Notes: a model not told the origin generated them from the letters alone. Shown: positions 28,885-38,762, counted from the stretch's first letter. The stretch is 64,000 nucleotides of DNA from Bacteroidaceae bacterium (GCA_017466065.1 JAFTUV010000018.1:43767-107766); one strand, 5' to 3'. Made by a program: numbers and translations.

Positions 28885-30402
28885 TTATTGTCGTTTATTG
28901 TTGCCGCCGCGACGGGGTGATGCACCACGGGTTCCGGCCGCGCCGTTACGTTTGTATCCACCCTTCTCGCCGCCTTTACGCGCACTGTATCCGCCACGCT
29001 GCTCACGCTTCCCGTCATTGGAGGGACGGGCTGTATCGCGTTCTTTCCTATCGCGGCTTTTTTTAATCTTCTGGGAGGTTCGTGTCTGGAAATAAGACTC
29101 CAATTCTCTGCGACGACGCTTCGACTCATCACTTTCGAGCCCTGCGAATTCATCATTATTGCGCTCGGAACGAGTGGGGCGCACCTCTCCATCGAGCCCG
29201 GTGAGGCGCGATTTACGTTTAAGCGGTGCAAAATCCTTTTTAAGGCTGTTACCCTCTTCGCGGAACCCTTTGAACTTGCCTTGGAAGAGTTCGAACTTGC
29301 GGAACTCACAGTCGAGGTCACCATTATAAAGGGGTATTCTTGCCGAGGCTTTCAGGCCTATCTGGTCGAAGCATTCGTAATTGCTGCTTATAACCCAAGC
29401 CTCGTTACCTTGAAAAGCGTGTTTCATACGCGACCCGAGGTTCTTATAAACCTGTAATATATTCTCCGATATAAGACGCTCGCCATAGGGAGGGTTAACC
29501 ACCATTATGGCACGCTTCTCGGGCTGCCGGAAATCCTTAATATCGCAACAGGCAAGCTCTATTACATCGCCCATCATTGCCGATTTTACATTCTTGCGTG
29601 CACAGGCTACCATACGCCCATCGACATCGTAACCATATATCTTGTGATTGAAGGGGCGTTCCAACGAATCGTCCTCATAAATTGAGCGGAACAGTTCACT
29701 ATCGAAATCTCTCCATTTCTCAAAGGCGTATCCTTTGCGATAGACTCCGGGAGCGATGCCTCGGGCAATGAGAGCTGCCTCAATGGGCAATGTTCCGGAA
29801 CCGCACATAGGGTCTATAAAATCGCACTCACCGTTCCAGCCCGTGAGCATAATCATTCCGGCAGCAAGCACCTCGTTTATGGGGGCTGCGCCTGTTTCCA
29901 CACGATAGCCGCGACGATGCAACGACTCGCCCGAACTGTCGAAGGCAAGGGTGCACTCTTCTTGGGCTATATGTATGTGGAATATAAGGTCGGGATTGTT
30001 GAGGCGAACCGAAGGACGACGACCGGTCTTCTCGTTGAAATAATCGGCAATGGCATCCTTTACGCGGTAGGCTACAAATTTGGAGTGGCGGAACACATCG
30101 CTATACACTACCGAATCGACCGAAAATGTTGAATTTTCATCGAGATATTCACTCCAATCGACATTCTTTATTACATTATATACCTCATCGGCATCTGCCG
30201 CCTTGAAGTGAAGTATCGGTTTTAGAATACGAACCGCTGTTCTCAAATGAAAATTGGCCTTGTACATAAGTGCCTTATCGCCTGTAAACGACACCATACG
30301 ACGACCAATCTGCACATTATTCGCACCAAGGGCCACCAGTTCCTTTGCCAAGATTTCCTCCAATCCTTGGAAGGTCTTTGCTATCAATTCAAATTCCGCC
30401 AT
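28885..30402 (-). CDS. THUMP-domain class I RNA methyltransferase with basic RG-rich C-terminal tail
   Basis: Predicted rRNA guanine N2-methyltransferase related to the N-terminal half of RlmL. Start at ATG 30402 (MAEFELIAKTFQGLEEIL), 505 aa; the 90 extra residues of the longest frame are hydrophobic and lie in the promoter region. THUMP domain residues 40-160, methyltransferase core with DPMCGSGTLPIEAAL near 195 and the catalytic NPPYGERL near 290. From about residue 380 a 125-residue Lys/Arg/Gly-rich disordered tail follows, ending in repeated RGG-like motifs, probably for RNA binding. Confidence 0.87.
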   Translation of the reverse strand: MAEFELIAKTFQGLEEILAKELVALGANNVQIGRRMVSFTGDKALMYKANFHLRTAVRILKPILHFKAADADEVYNVIKNVDWSEYLDENSTFSVDSVVYSDVFRHSKFVAYRVKDAIADYFNEKTGRRPSVRLNNPDLIFHIHIAQEECTLAFDSSGESLHRRGYRVETGAAPINEVLAAGMIMLTGWNGECDFIDPMCGSGTLPIEAALIARGIAPGVYRKGYAFEKWRDFDSELFRSIYEDDSLERPFNHKIYGYDVDGRMVACARKNVKSAMMGDVIELACCDIKDFRQPEKRAIMVVNPPYGERLISENILQVYKNLGSRMKHAFQGNEAWVISSNYECFDQIGLKASARIPLYNGDLDCEFRKFELFQGKFKGFREEGNSLKKDFAPLKRKSRLTGLDGEVRPTRSERNNDEFAGLESDESKRRRRELESYFQTRTSQKIKKSRDRKERDTARPSNDGKREQRGGYSARKGGEKGGYKRNGAAGTRGASPRRGGNNKRQ

Positions 30403-30528
30403 AATTAAAAAAGCTGTTTTAAAAACTAGAAATATGAAGAGCCGGCTATGGCTGCTCCACACCTCACTCGCAATCGCTTTGCAAATGCAAAGGAACAAAA
30501 AAAAGCAATGCAAAACAACCAAATAGTA

Positions 30529-30559
30529 TTGATATTTGTAACAGAAAAGAGTACTTTTG
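30529..30559 (+). promoter_or_regulatory. Promoter of the lytic transglycosylase gene
   Basis: TTG (30529-30531) and TACTTTTG (30552-30559), 20 nt apart, 22 nt before the ATG at 30582. Confidence 0.65.
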
Positions 30560-30581
30560 TATATAATATTCGAATTTGGAA

Positions 30582-31565
30582 ATGACACGCATAAACAACA
30601 AAGAAAAAATAGCATATATAATAGCCGGTGCAATTTCGGCCATTGTCTTACCGGCACTGATGGGTTACACAAAAAGCGACAAGTTCAATGTTCCACATTC
30701 ACAGATTCCATATTGTATAGTGTCGCCGGAACTGCCCACAGAAACAGAATTCGCAGGAGAGAAAATTGGACTCACAAGGCAGGACCGCCGCGAAAGGCTC
30801 GACCGTGAAATTCTGGCCTTCACATATTCCCACATAAACACCCTGCTGCAAATTAAACGCGCCAACCGACTTTTTCCCATCGTGGAACCAATACTGAAAG
30901 AGTGCAATGTTCCCGACGACTTCAAATACCTTATGATTATTGAGAGCAACGGCGATATTTATGCCCGCTCCGCCGTGGGAGCCGCAGGCCTGTGGCAGTT
31001 TATGGAAAAGACGGCACAGCAATATGGCCTCGAAGTGAACAGTTATGTGGACGAACGGTACCACATAGAGAAGGCTACCCGCGCTGCGTGCGAATATCTT
31101 AAAGAGTCGTACAATATTTATGGCGATTGGCTCACCGTTGCCGCCAGCTATAATGCCGGACGCAACAGCATAAACAAACGCATCGAGAATCAAAAGGAAC
31201 AAAAGGCCATCAACCTTCAACTGGTGCCCGAAACATCACGCTATATTTTTCGTCTGTTGGCTGTGAAAAATATTTTCGAAAACCCGGTGAAGTTTGGCTT
31301 CATCATACAAAATCGCGACCTCTATCCACCGTTGCCCATCGTCAAAACCATAGCCATAAAGAAGCCCGTAAAATGCTGGGCTGCGATGGCCAAGAAGCAC
31401 GGCCTCAGTTTTATGCAGTTGCGCGAAGCAAACCCTTGGATTAGAAGTACCGAGCTACCCAATAAAAACGGGAACACATATATGGTTGCGATTCCCGACT
31501 CGGCCGGGCTGCATTATAACCCCGAGAACACAAAGACCCACAACAAAAAGTGGGTTATCAAATAG
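30582..31565 (+). CDS. Lytic transglycosylase (SLT domain)
   Basis: Cleaves peptidoglycan glycan strands to 1,6-anhydro ends. 327 aa from ATG 30582; a TTG at 30576 is less likely. An N-terminal signal-anchor (IAYIIAGAISAIVLPALMG) sends it to the periplasm. The SLT domain spans about 95-235: catalytic Glu in MIIESNGDIYARSAVGAAGLWQFM, then AASYNAGRNSINKRI. The C-terminal 90 residues end with a possible single LysM-like segment, weakly supported. MltD-like in plan. Stands alone, closed by a terminator shared with manC. Confidence 0.87.
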   Translation: MTRINNKEKIAYIIAGAISAIVLPALMGYTKSDKFNVPHSQIPYCIVSPELPTETEFAGEKIGLTRQDRRERLDREILAFTYSHINTLLQIKRANRLFPIVEPILKECNVPDDFKYLMIIESNGDIYARSAVGAAGLWQFMEKTAQQYGLEVNSYVDERYHIEKATRAACEYLKESYNIYGDWLTVAASYNAGRNSINKRIENQKEQKAINLQLVPETSRYIFRLLAVKNIFENPVKFGFIIQNRDLYPPLPIVKTIAIKKPVKCWAAMAKKHGLSFMQLREANPWIRSTELPNKNGNTYMVAIPDSAGLHYNPENTKTHNKKWVIK

Positions 31566-31580
31566 CTCATATACACAAAC

Positions 31581-31640
31581 AAGAAAAGTTCCTGCCTTGC
31601 TGTTGAGCCATAATGACCGACCAAGGCAGGAACTTTTCTT
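31581..31640. terminator. Bidirectional terminator between lytic transglycosylase gene and manC
   Basis: A 19-bp perfect inverted repeat (31581-31599 with 31622-31640) with a 22-nt loop; both arms end in A/T runs. Serves two converging genes. Confidence 0.8.
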
Positions 31641-31658
31641 TATCTATCTGTTCAGTTG

Positions 31659-32744
31659 TTACAGGAACTCTTCACCGAGCTTCATACGCACATCGTTGAG
31701 AAACTTGCGTATATTATTCTCGCGGCCCTTCTTGCACAGCATAAGGACATTGCCGTTATCCACAACCAAAAGGTCCTCGACATCCTGCATAACCACCAGC
31801 TTGCCGTTGGGAACCGAGACAACATTATTATGACTATCGTATTTAAGTATGCGCGAATGCATTATTACATTGCCATCGGCATCTTGCGGCAGTGTGCCGT
31901 ACAAAGTATCCCAAGTACCAATATCGGCCCAACCAAACTCACCCACAAGCAGACACACATTGTCAGCTCTCTCCATCACACTCATATCCATTGAAGCATT
32001 GGGGAAGGAGGTATATATCTCATAACCACGCTTGCGACGCTCGGCACGCACGGGAATTTCGCGGAACACCTTTTCAAGCTCGCCCATCATATCCGGAAGA
32101 TAGGTGGTCATAGTATCTATTATGGTGTTCACATTCCATATATAGATACCGGAGTTCCAATAGAACTCACCACTCTCCATAAATATCTTGGCAAACTCAT
32201 ATTCGGGTTTTTCGGTAAACGTGCGCACATTATACATTCCATCAGCACCATCGACAGGCGTATCGGCCTGTATATAGCCATAGCGTGTTTCGGGCACTGT
32301 TGGCTTTATGCCCACTGCAACCAGTTTGTTGTTGCGGGCAACAAAGTCGAGCCCGCGGCCCACTGTTTCCACAAATTTGTCCTCGTTAAGCACCAACTGG
32401 TCGGCCTGCGCCACCACTATATTGGCATTGGGATTCAGCTGACGAATGTGACAGGCCACATAGGCTATGCTGGGGGCTGTTCCACGAAACGCCGGTTCGT
32501 GAAGTATCTGGTCGACAGAGAGTTCGGGCAACTGTTCACGAACCAAAGTGGAATAATTGATATTCGTGGAAATTATTATATTTTCCTTGGGAACAACCCG
32601 ACTATACCTGTCGAATGTCTGTTGCAACAGAGTGCGGCCACACCCCAACAGGTCGTGAAACTGTTTGGGGGTTCCCATTCGGCTCAACGGCCATAGGCGC
32701 GAGCCTATGCCGCCGGCCATTATCACACAATATCGGTTGTTCAT
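31659..32744 (-). CDS. manC: Mannose-1-phosphate guanylyltransferase
   Basis: Makes GDP-mannose from mannose-1-phosphate and GTP for surface glycans. 361 aa: nucleotidyltransferase signature MAGGIGSRLWPLSRMGTPKQF at the start, GVRTFTEKPEYEFAK-type substrate motif (FTEKPE) near 175, WNSGIYIWNV near 200, and EFGWADIGTWDTLY near 270. It lacks the C-terminal isomerase domain of bifunctional enzymes. Lies 10 nt after asnS on the same strand. Confidence 0.93.
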   Translation of the reverse strand: MNNRYCVIMAGGIGSRLWPLSRMGTPKQFHDLLGCGRTLLQQTFDRYSRVVPKENIIISTNINYSTLVREQLPELSVDQILHEPAFRGTAPSIAYVACHIRQLNPNANIVVAQADQLVLNEDKFVETVGRGLDFVARNNKLVAVGIKPTVPETRYGYIQADTPVDGADGMYNVRTFTEKPEYEFAKIFMESGEFYWNSGIYIWNVNTIIDTMTTYLPDMMGELEKVFREIPVRAERRKRGYEIYTSFPNASMDMSVMERADNVCLLVGEFGWADIGTWDTLYGTLPQDADGNVIMHSRILKYDSHNNVVSVPNGKLVVMQDVEDLLVVDNGNVLMLCKKGRENNIRKFLNDVRMKLGEEFL

Positions 32745-32754
32745 TGGGTGTTTT

Positions 32755-34158
32755 TTAGAATTCTGCGTTATTAGGTGTGCGGGGGAAGGGTATTACATCG
32801 CGTATATTCGACATTCCTGTAACAAAAAGCAACAGACGCTCGAAGCCCAAGCCAAAGCCCGAGTGGGGGCAAGAGCCGTAACGGCGAGTGTCGAGATACC
32901 ACCACATATCCTTCATTGGTATATTCATCTCCTCGATGCGGGCAAGCAGCTTGTCATAATCGGCCTCACGCTCCGAGCCTCCGATTATTTCGCCAATTTT
33001 GGGGAAGAGCACGTCCATTGCGCGAACGGTTTTTCCATCCTCGTTCTGCTTCATATAGAACGCCTTAATATCCTTGGGATAGTCGGTGAGGATTACGGGG
33101 CGTTTAAAGTGTGTTTCAACCAGATAACGCTCGTGCTCCGATGCAAGGTCGGCACCCCAGAAGATGGGGAATTCGAATTTATGACCATTGGCAACGGCTG
33201 CTTCAAGAATTTCAATACCCTTGGTGTAGCTCAAACGCACAAATTCGGTGTTCACAATCGAACGCAGACGCTCTATGAGCTCTTTATCGAACATATTATT
33301 GAGGAAGGTTATATCCTCCATACAGTGGTCGAGTGCCCATTGTACGCAGTATTTTATAAATTCCTCGGCAAGGTCCATATTATCGAAAATGTCGTTGAAT
33401 GCAACCTCGGGCTCAATCATCCAGAACTCGGCAAGGTGGCGAGGAGTGTTTGAATTCTCGGCACGGAAGGTGGGACCGAAAGTGTATATTGAGCCAAGGG
33501 CTGTTGCTGCGAGCTCACCTTCGAGCTGTCCCGACACGGTGAGGCTTGCCTGCTTGCCGAAGAAGTCGTTGTCATATATTATGCTGCCATTCTCGTCCTT
33601 CTTCAAGTCGTAAAGGTTCATTGTGGTCACTTGGAACATTTGACCGGCACCCTCACAGTCCGATGCAGTAATGAGCGGAGTGTGGAAGTAGTAGAAGCCT
33701 TTGTCGTGGAAGAATTTATGTATTGCATAGGCCATATTGTGGCGAATGCGGAACACTGCACCGAATGTGTTTGTGCGGGGGCGAAGGTGGGCTACGGTGC
33801 GCATATACTCCATTGTCTGTCCCTTCTTCTGCAAGGGGTATGTGCTGTCGCAAGCACCGAGCAGTTCAATTTCGGCGGCCTGTATCTCTACCGACTGACC
33901 GCCGCCTATCGACTCTACAAGTGTTCCGTTGACACTGAGGCAGGCTCCTGTCGTAAATTGCTTCACAAGTTCCTCGTCGAATTTGTCGGCATCTATTACT
34001 ACCTGTACATTATTTATGGTGGAGCCGTCGTTCAGGGCCACAAAGGCTACCTGCTTGCTGTTACGGCGTGTGCGCACCCAGCCTTTTACGTTTACGAGTG
34101 CACCGACATTCTTGCTTTTCAGCAAGTCTGATATTCTTGTTCGTTTAATCGTTTCCAT
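32755..34158 (-). CDS. asnS: Asparagine--tRNA ligase
   Basis: Class II synthetase charging tRNA-Asn. 467 aa: N-terminal OB-fold anticodon domain ([23 protein letters not shown]), motif 2 around [25 protein letters not shown] near 220, and motif 3 [15 protein letters not shown] at the end. The Asn-specific SxTPRH signature distinguishes it from AspS. Part of a leftward rluB-asnS-manC set with small gaps. Confidence 0.96.
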   Translation of the reverse strand: METIKRTRISDLLKSKNVGALVNVKGWVRTRRNSKQVAFVALNDGSTINNVQVVIDADKFDEELVKQFTTGACLSVNGTLVESIGGGQSVEIQAAEIELLGACDSTYPLQKKGQTMEYMRTVAHLRPRTNTFGAVFRIRHNMAYAIHKFFHDKGFYYFHTPLITASDCEGAGQMFQVTTMNLYDLKKDENGSIIYDNDFFGKQASLTVSGQLEGELAATALGSIYTFGPTFRAENSNTPRHLAEFWMIEPEVAFNDIFDNMDLAEEFIKYCVQWALDHCMEDITFLNNMFDKELIERLRSIVNTEFVRLSYTKGIEILEAAVANGHKFEFPIFWGADLASEHERYLVETHFKRPVILTDYPKDIKAFYMKQNEDGKTVRAMDVLFPKIGEIIGGSEREADYDKLLARIEEMNIPMKDMWWYLDTRRYGSCPHSGFGLGFERLLLFVTGMSNIRDVIPFPRTPNNAEF

Positions 34159-34205
34159 TTTGTATTTAGAGGTTGTTTAAGTTCTATTACCATCGAAGCT
34201 GCAAT

Positions 34206-35342
34206 TTACTCATAGGCACCCATACGGAGCATATTTACCTCCTTTTCGGTGAGATAACGCCAGTCGCCACGTTTAAGATTCTTTTTGGTGAGGCCGGCGA
34301 AGAGTACGCGGTCGAGTTTCTGCACCTTGTAGCCGAGGTGCTCCATCATACGACGCACAATGCGGTTCTTGCCCGAGTGTATTTCTATACCTATCTGCGA
34401 ACGGTCGGCCTCGTTCACGTATGTAACCTCATCGGCATACACATTGCCATCTTCGAGCTCTATTCCGTTTACCAACAGGTCCATATCCGACATTGCGACA
34501 TTCTTGTCACAGGTAACGTGATACACCTTTTTCTTCATAAACTTGGGGTGTGTGAGCTTCGATGCAAGGTCGCCATCGTTGGTGAGCAGAAGCACGCCTG
34601 TGGTGTTTCTGTCGAGACGGCCCACGGGATATATTCTCTCCTTGCCTATGCCGCGAAGGCAGTCGAGCACGGTTTTACGCTCTTGCGGGTCATCGACTGT
34701 GGTTACACAATCTTTGGGCTTGTTGAGCAGTACATAGACCTTGCGCTCGGGGTTCACACGCTCGCTGTTGAAGCGCACATCGTCGCCCGGAGTTATTTTA
34801 GTGCCAAGCTCGGTTACCACTGTTCCATTAACGGTTATAAGACCGGCCTCGATGTAGTTGTCGGCCTCACGACGGGAGCATATTCCGGCATTGGCCAGAT
34901 ATTTATTCAAACGCACCGGTGCATTGGGGTCTATTGCAGCCTCCTTGTAAACGATGCGTTTCTTGGCACTGTATTTAGCGTTGGGGTCGTAGGCCTTGCG
35001 AGTGCCACGGGCACCATAAGTGCCATTTGAGGCTCCGCGGGGAACGCCACCCTGCTGCGATGCTTGATAGCGGGTGCCGCTATAATTGCCGCGAACGGGT
35101 GCGTCGGTGCCATATTCACGACCGGCCTTGTTGTATGACTTGTAACGACCATAGTCGCTACCTTGCTCAAAATCTCCTCGACGCTCGGTGCGCGCAAACT
35201 GCGGGCGACCCTCCGACCGGGTGCTGTAACGGGAACGGGTGTTCACTCTGTTCTCACTATTGAAATTGGGATTGAATGATTTTCGTTCCCTTCTGCCTCC
35301 TCGGAAATTATTGTCCGAGCGTCTGTCTTTAAAATTATCCAT
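34206..35342 (-). CDS. rluB: rRNA pseudouridine synthase, RluB/RsuA family, with long RG-rich N-terminal extension
   Basis: Makes pseudouridine in rRNA. 378 aa: residues 1-125 are a low-complexity, Arg/Gly/Ser/Tyr-rich disordered extension; an S4 domain follows (RLNKYLANAGICSRREADNYIEAG, about 140-185), then the catalytic domain with the Asp motif GRLDRNTTGVLLLTNDGDLA near 240 and the ending RIVRRMMEHLGYKVQKLDR. RluB of E. coli modifies 23S U2605; exact target here is inferred. The extension is a Bacteroidota trait and parallels the tail of the THUMP methyltransferase. Confidence 0.88.
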   Translation of the reverse strand: MDNFKDRRSDNNFRGGRRERKSFNPNFNSENRVNTRSRYSTRSEGRPQFARTERRGDFEQGSDYGRYKSYNKAGREYGTDAPVRGNYSGTRYQASQQGGVPRGASNGTYGARGTRKAYDPNAKYSAKKRIVYKEAAIDPNAPVRLNKYLANAGICSRREADNYIEAGLITVNGTVVTELGTKITPGDDVRFNSERVNPERKVYVLLNKPKDCVTTVDDPQERKTVLDCLRGIGKERIYPVGRLDRNTTGVLLLTNDGDLASKLTHPKFMKKKVYHVTCDKNVAMSDMDLLVNGIELEDGNVYADEVTYVNEADRSQIGIEIHSGKNRIVRRMMEHLGYKVQKLDRVLFAGLTKKNLKRGDWRYLTEKEVNMLRMGAYE

Positions 35343-35382
35343 TTATTTATGTTTTTACGAACCTCACGGTCCAATTTCATTT

Positions 35383-36729
35383 TTATCGTCCTGTGTAGGA
35401 GTGGGGGGTGATGCTTCGCAGCTCCTCCTTTACACTTTCGGCAACATCGAGTGTCTCGATAAACTGCAACAGGGTATTACGGTTTATGCCTTCGTTGGTG
35501 CGGGTGAGGGCTTTTAATGCTTCATAGGGATTGGGGTATGCCTCGCGGCGCAATATTGTCTGTATTCCTTCGGCACACACGCTCCAACAGTTGTCAAGCT
35601 CGTCGTAAATTGCTTTCTCGTTGAGCAACAGCTTGCGCAATCCCACCAAGGAGCTCTTGATGGCTATCATTATATGCCCCATAGGAACACCTACATTGCG
35701 AAGCACGGTGGAGTCGGTGAGGTCGCGCTGCAAACGCGATATTGGCAATTTCACGGCCAAATGGTCGAGTATCGCATTTGCTATGCCAAGATTGCCTTCG
35801 CTGTTCTCAAAATCAATGGGGTTAACTTTGTGAGGCATTGCGCTTGAACCCACTTCGCCTGCTTTAATCTTCTGTTTGAAGAACTCCATTGAGATATACT
35901 GCCAGAAGTCCTTGTCCATATCCATTATTATGACATTTATGCGACGCATTGCGTCGAAGAGGGCTGCAAGATTATCGTAGTTCGATATTTGTGTGGTATA
36001 TTGCTCGCGTTGCAGACCAAGGTTCCCGGATACGAATTTGTTGGCAAAGGCCACCCAATCGATTGAGGGATAGGCCACGCTGTGGGCATTGAAGTTACCG
36101 GTTGCACCACCGAATTTCGCCGATATTGTACATTTTTTAAGCTCGGCAAGCTGTGTTTCCAAGCGATACACAAACACCATCACCTCCTTGCCCAAACGTG
36201 TGGGAGAGGCCGGCTGACCGTGAGTGCGTGCAAGCATAGGGATATCTTTCCAAGCCTCGGCATACTCTTTCAATTGAGCTATAAGCTCTTCCACTGCGGG
36301 ATAGTACACTTTTTCAAGCGCATCCTTTATTGAACAGGGAATTGAGGTATTGTTTATATCCTGCGAAGTTAAGCCGAAGTGTACAAACTCTTTATAGGCA
36401 TCGAGCCCGCCGATTGCATCGAATTTCTCCTTTATAAAATATTCAACAGCCTTTACATCGTGGTTGGTGGTCTTTTCAATCTCCTTTATACGGCACGCAT
36501 CGGCAGTGGTGAATGTCGAATATATCTCGCGCAGCTTGGGGAATAGCGAAGAATTTACCCCGGCCAACTGAGGGATTGGCAACTCGCATAATGCTATATA
36601 ATATTCAATCTCGACGAATACGCGATATTTCATAAGTGCATACTCCGAGAAATACTCTGCAAGTGCATCGGTCTTGCCCCTGTAACGCCCGTCGATGGGC
36701 GACACTGCTGTTAAAATGTTTAATTCCAT
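35383..36729 (-). CDS. purB: Adenylosuccinate lyase
   Basis: Two steps of purine synthesis: cleavage of SAICAR and of adenylosuccinate, releasing fumarate. Start at ATG 36729 (MELNILTAVSPIDGRYRGKT), 448 aa; the upstream frame to 36783 lies in the leader. The fumarase/aspartase superfamily signature GSSAMPHKVNPIDFEN is near 290, with HFGLTSQDINNTS near 115 and TRTHGQPASPTRLGKE-type His region near 165. Looks like the E. coli PurB length class. A TACATTTG box lies about 90 nt upstream. Confidence 0.95.
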   Translation of the reverse strand: MELNILTAVSPIDGRYRGKTDALAEYFSEYALMKYRVFVEIEYYIALCELPIPQLAGVNSSLFPKLREIYSTFTTADACRIKEIEKTTNHDVKAVEYFIKEKFDAIGGLDAYKEFVHFGLTSQDINNTSIPCSIKDALEKVYYPAVEELIAQLKEYAEAWKDIPMLARTHGQPASPTRLGKEVMVFVYRLETQLAELKKCTISAKFGGATGNFNAHSVAYPSIDWVAFANKFVSGNLGLQREQYTTQISNYDNLAALFDAMRRINVIIMDMDKDFWQYISMEFFKQKIKAGEVGSSAMPHKVNPIDFENSEGNLGIANAILDHLAVKLPISRLQRDLTDSTVLRNVGVPMGHIMIAIKSSLVGLRKLLLNEKAIYDELDNCWSVCAEGIQTILRREAYPNPYEALKALTRTNEGINRNTLLQFIETLDVAESVKEELRSITPHSYTGR

Positions 36730-36816
36730 ATTTGTGTGATTATTTCGCAAACACATTGCGCGCCCCGCATTACCCAACTGCACAGCACGCGTAATTTACA
36801 TTCTTATTTTACATTG

Positions 36817-36824
36817 CAAATGTA
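36817..36824 (-). promoter_or_regulatory. purB promoter -7 element
   Basis: TACATTTG on the minus strand, 88 nt upstream of the purB ATG. The -33 region lacks TTTG. No PurR-like operator is evident in the leader. Confidence 0.45.
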
Positions 36825-36906
36825 GCACTTTTTAAGCATAAACACCCATTGTTGCCGTAAAGTTTATTAAAATTATTATTAAATAAACGGGTTAAAGTAT
36901 TATAAA

Positions 36907-36936
36907 CAAAAAACCCACGCATCGATTGCGTAGGTT
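36907..36936 (-). terminator. Terminator of the tRNA-Val pair
   Basis: Stem AACCTACGCA/TGCGTGGGTT (36927-36936 with 36912-36921, one G-T pair) with a 5-nt loop, then a T-run on the minus strand. Immediately after the second tRNA-Val. Confidence 0.8.
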
Positions 36937-36942
36937 GCGACG

Positions 36943-37017
36943 TGGACGTTGACGGATTCGAACCGCCGACCCTCTGCTTGTAAGGCAGATGCTCTAAACC
37001 AGCTGAGCTAAACGTCC
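36943..37017 (-). tRNA. tRNA-Val (TAC anticodon), copy 2
   Basis: 75 nt, no encoded CCA. Acceptor stem GGACGTT/AACGTCC, anticodon stem TCTGC/GCAGA with loop CTTACAA (anticodon TAC). Identical in its body to the upstream copy, 6 nt away. Confidence 0.95.
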
Positions 37018-37023
37018 GATATT

Positions 37024-37101
37024 TGGTGGACGTTGACGGATTCGAACCGCCGACCCTCTGCTTGTAAGGCAGATGCTCTAAACCAGCTGAGCTAAACGTC
37101 C
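37024..37101 (-). tRNA. tRNA-Val (TAC anticodon), copy 1
   Basis: 78 nt including an encoded CCA, unlike the second copy. Same acceptor, anticodon and T arms. Promoter-proximal of a tandem pair. Confidence 0.95.
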
Positions 37102-37129
37102 AATAAGTGCGCAATTCTTAATTGCGATG

Positions 37130-37161
37130 CAAAAGTAGGTCTTTTTTTTGTAGCTACCAAA
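37130..37161 (-). promoter_or_regulatory. tRNA-Val promoter
   Basis: Minus-strand TTTG (37158-37161) and TACTTTTG (37130-37137), 20 nt apart, about 28 nt before tRNA-Val copy 1. Beyond it, to 37316, I see no gene. Confidence 0.75.
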
Positions 37162-37316
37162 TATTTTGCACTTTTTTTACTGTGCATTCACAAAAAAACA
37201 TCTTCTATCGGGAACCTCCACCGCTCTTCCCCGATACAACACACATTCACACACAACAACTGCATCCCCGGCTTTTACGGAAATATCCACCGGGCATAAA
37301 CCCCTACCCCGATTAG

Positions 37317-37360
37317 ATAATAAAAAATGCGAGCAGTATTCTGCTCGCATTTTTTATTAT
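37317..37360 (-). terminator. Terminator of the OmpA-family gene
   Basis: A 20-bp perfect inverted repeat (37317-37336 with 37341-37360) with a 4-nt loop; GC core GCGAGCAG and flanking A/T run. Fifteen nt after the gene's stop. Confidence 0.88.
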
Positions 37361-37375
37361 TGTCAATCGCTGTTA

Positions 37376-38536
37376 TTATTCGCAGATTGTGATAATCGCA
37401 CGACGGTTCAAGTTGGCAGGTTTCTCAGCATCAACGCCACCACCGGGAACAACTGTAATTTTATCTTGGGGAACACCCATCTCAATAAGTTTGTCGGCTA
37501 CAATCTGTGCACGAGTCTCAGAAAGTTTCTGGTTGTACTCTGCCGAACCGGTTGCGCTGTCGGCATAACCTGTTACAACAAGTTTAGCACCGCTGTTCTT
37601 TGCAGCTTCTGCAATAGCTTGAAGGTTGATAATCTCCTTCTTGCTAGCAATCTTTGAAGAGTTCAAAGAGAAGAATACAGACTGTGCAACAGCAGCGAGT
37701 TTCTTATTCTCAGCATCTTTCAATGCACCCTGAGCAGCAACGAGGTTCTGCTTTGCAGCAGCGAGCTGGTTCTTCAAACCTGCATTCTCCGACTCAGCAG
37801 CCTGCAACTGTGTGTTAAGCTCTGCGAGTGATGCAGCATTCATCGCCATAATAGCATCTGTATCGGCAGCAGGATCCCAGTCTGTCTTGTTGAACTTATA
37901 TGTGATACCGGCAAGAGCGGTAAACATCATATCGTAACCATTGCGGTAGTTTGTAGCACCGCTGAAACCATTGCGAAGGAATGTTGCACCAACTTCCAGG
38001 TTGATAGCCCAATTCTTGGCAAGGCGGAATGTGTTCATAATACCTGCATTGATTGCAAGAGAACCGGTCATATCAGAGAAAGAAGAAGAGTTATACTGTG
38101 TTCTTGCAGCATAACCGGCACCCACATAAGGAATAAAGTTCCAGATGCGCTCCTCGTTATAACCCCAGATAAGGTTGCTGATGTTGAACAAAGCATCGAA
38201 GTGAAGGTTTACAAACGCTTTCTTTGCAGCATCCTCATAAGCCTTGATGCAAAGACCGTTGTAAGCTACTCTCCAACCGAAGCCGGGAGTGTGCCACTTA
38301 CCGAAATAAACCTGAACAGCGGGAGAAACGTGGTCGAGCACGCTTTCACCATTCATATAAACACCATTGTAGAGGTTTACACCGCCGTTGATACCCAAAA
38401 ACCAGTTGCTACCGAAAGTGTTTGTAACAACGCGGTTTTTCAAAGTAGGAACTACGACCTCGCTACTAACGGTTTCCTGTGCAAAAGAAACCATTGCAAT
38501 ACTAGCAATTGCTAGTGAAATCATAAACTTTTTCAT
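37376..38536 (-). CDS. OmpA-family outer membrane protein
   Basis: Abundant outer-membrane protein linking the membrane to peptidoglycan. 386 aa: signal peptide 1-19 (ending SFAQ), a beta-barrel region about 30-225 rich in aromatic girdle residues (WRVAYNGL, IPYVGAGYAAR), a short Ala/Glu/Asn coiled-coil linker at 235-285, and a C-terminal OmpA domain (VTGYADSATGSAEYNQKLSETRA, ending NLNRRAIITI) that binds diaminopimelate. The long AT-rich leader and strong terminator fit high expression. Not in an operon. Confidence 0.93.
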   Translation of the reverse strand: MKKFMISLAIASIAMVSFAQETVSSEVVVPTLKNRVVTNTFGSNWFLGINGGVNLYNGVYMNGESVLDHVSPAVQVYFGKWHTPGFGWRVAYNGLCIKAYEDAAKKAFVNLHFDALFNISNLIWGYNEERIWNFIPYVGAGYAARTQYNSSSFSDMTGSLAINAGIMNTFRLAKNWAINLEVGATFLRNGFSGATNYRNGYDMMFTALAGITYKFNKTDWDPAADTDAIMAMNAASLAELNTQLQAAESENAGLKNQLAAAKQNLVAAQGALKDAENKKLAAVAQSVFFSLNSSKIASKKEIINLQAIAEAAKNSGAKLVVTGYADSATGSAEYNQKLSETRAQIVADKLIEMGVPQDKITVVPGGGVDAEKPANLNRRAIITICE

Positions 38537-38762
38537 ACTTAAACTAATTAGATTCTATAAATATTGCGTTTTATTCTTCTTTTATGTAAAACACCGACAA
38601 CAGGGAATTGTTTGTCACAAAAGGCAAGGTACGACACAGCACCCCAATCACCCTATTTTACGAGTGCAAATTTATATAATTTTCGTGAACGGCTATTGAA
38701 ATATTATATAAAAGAGCCTTTTGTTAACTTTTTTTAACGGTCGAATCAATGATTTTGCTCTC

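Noticed and set aside
30403..30672. Ninety-residue hydrophobic N-terminal extension of the THUMP methyltransferase
   Set aside because: It lies in the divergent promoter region and overlaps the start of the transglycosylase gene; family alignment begins at MAEFELIAKTF.
36809..37114. Open frame encoding a protein with two identical repeats
   Set aside because: The frame lies on the strand of the tandem tRNA-Val genes and the repeated peptide is just the two tRNA bodies read as codons.
37162..37316. Short plus-strand frames between tRNA-Val and the OmpA-family gene
   Set aside because: Low complexity, no start context, no promoter in that direction and no resemblance to known proteins.
38537..38762. 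Structured RNA in the long leader of the OmpA-family gene
   Set aside because: Only short A/T-rich helices (e.g. GTTAAC with a T/A run) could be drawn; nothing beyond a long AT-rich 5' leader and a TAAATTTG box is supported.
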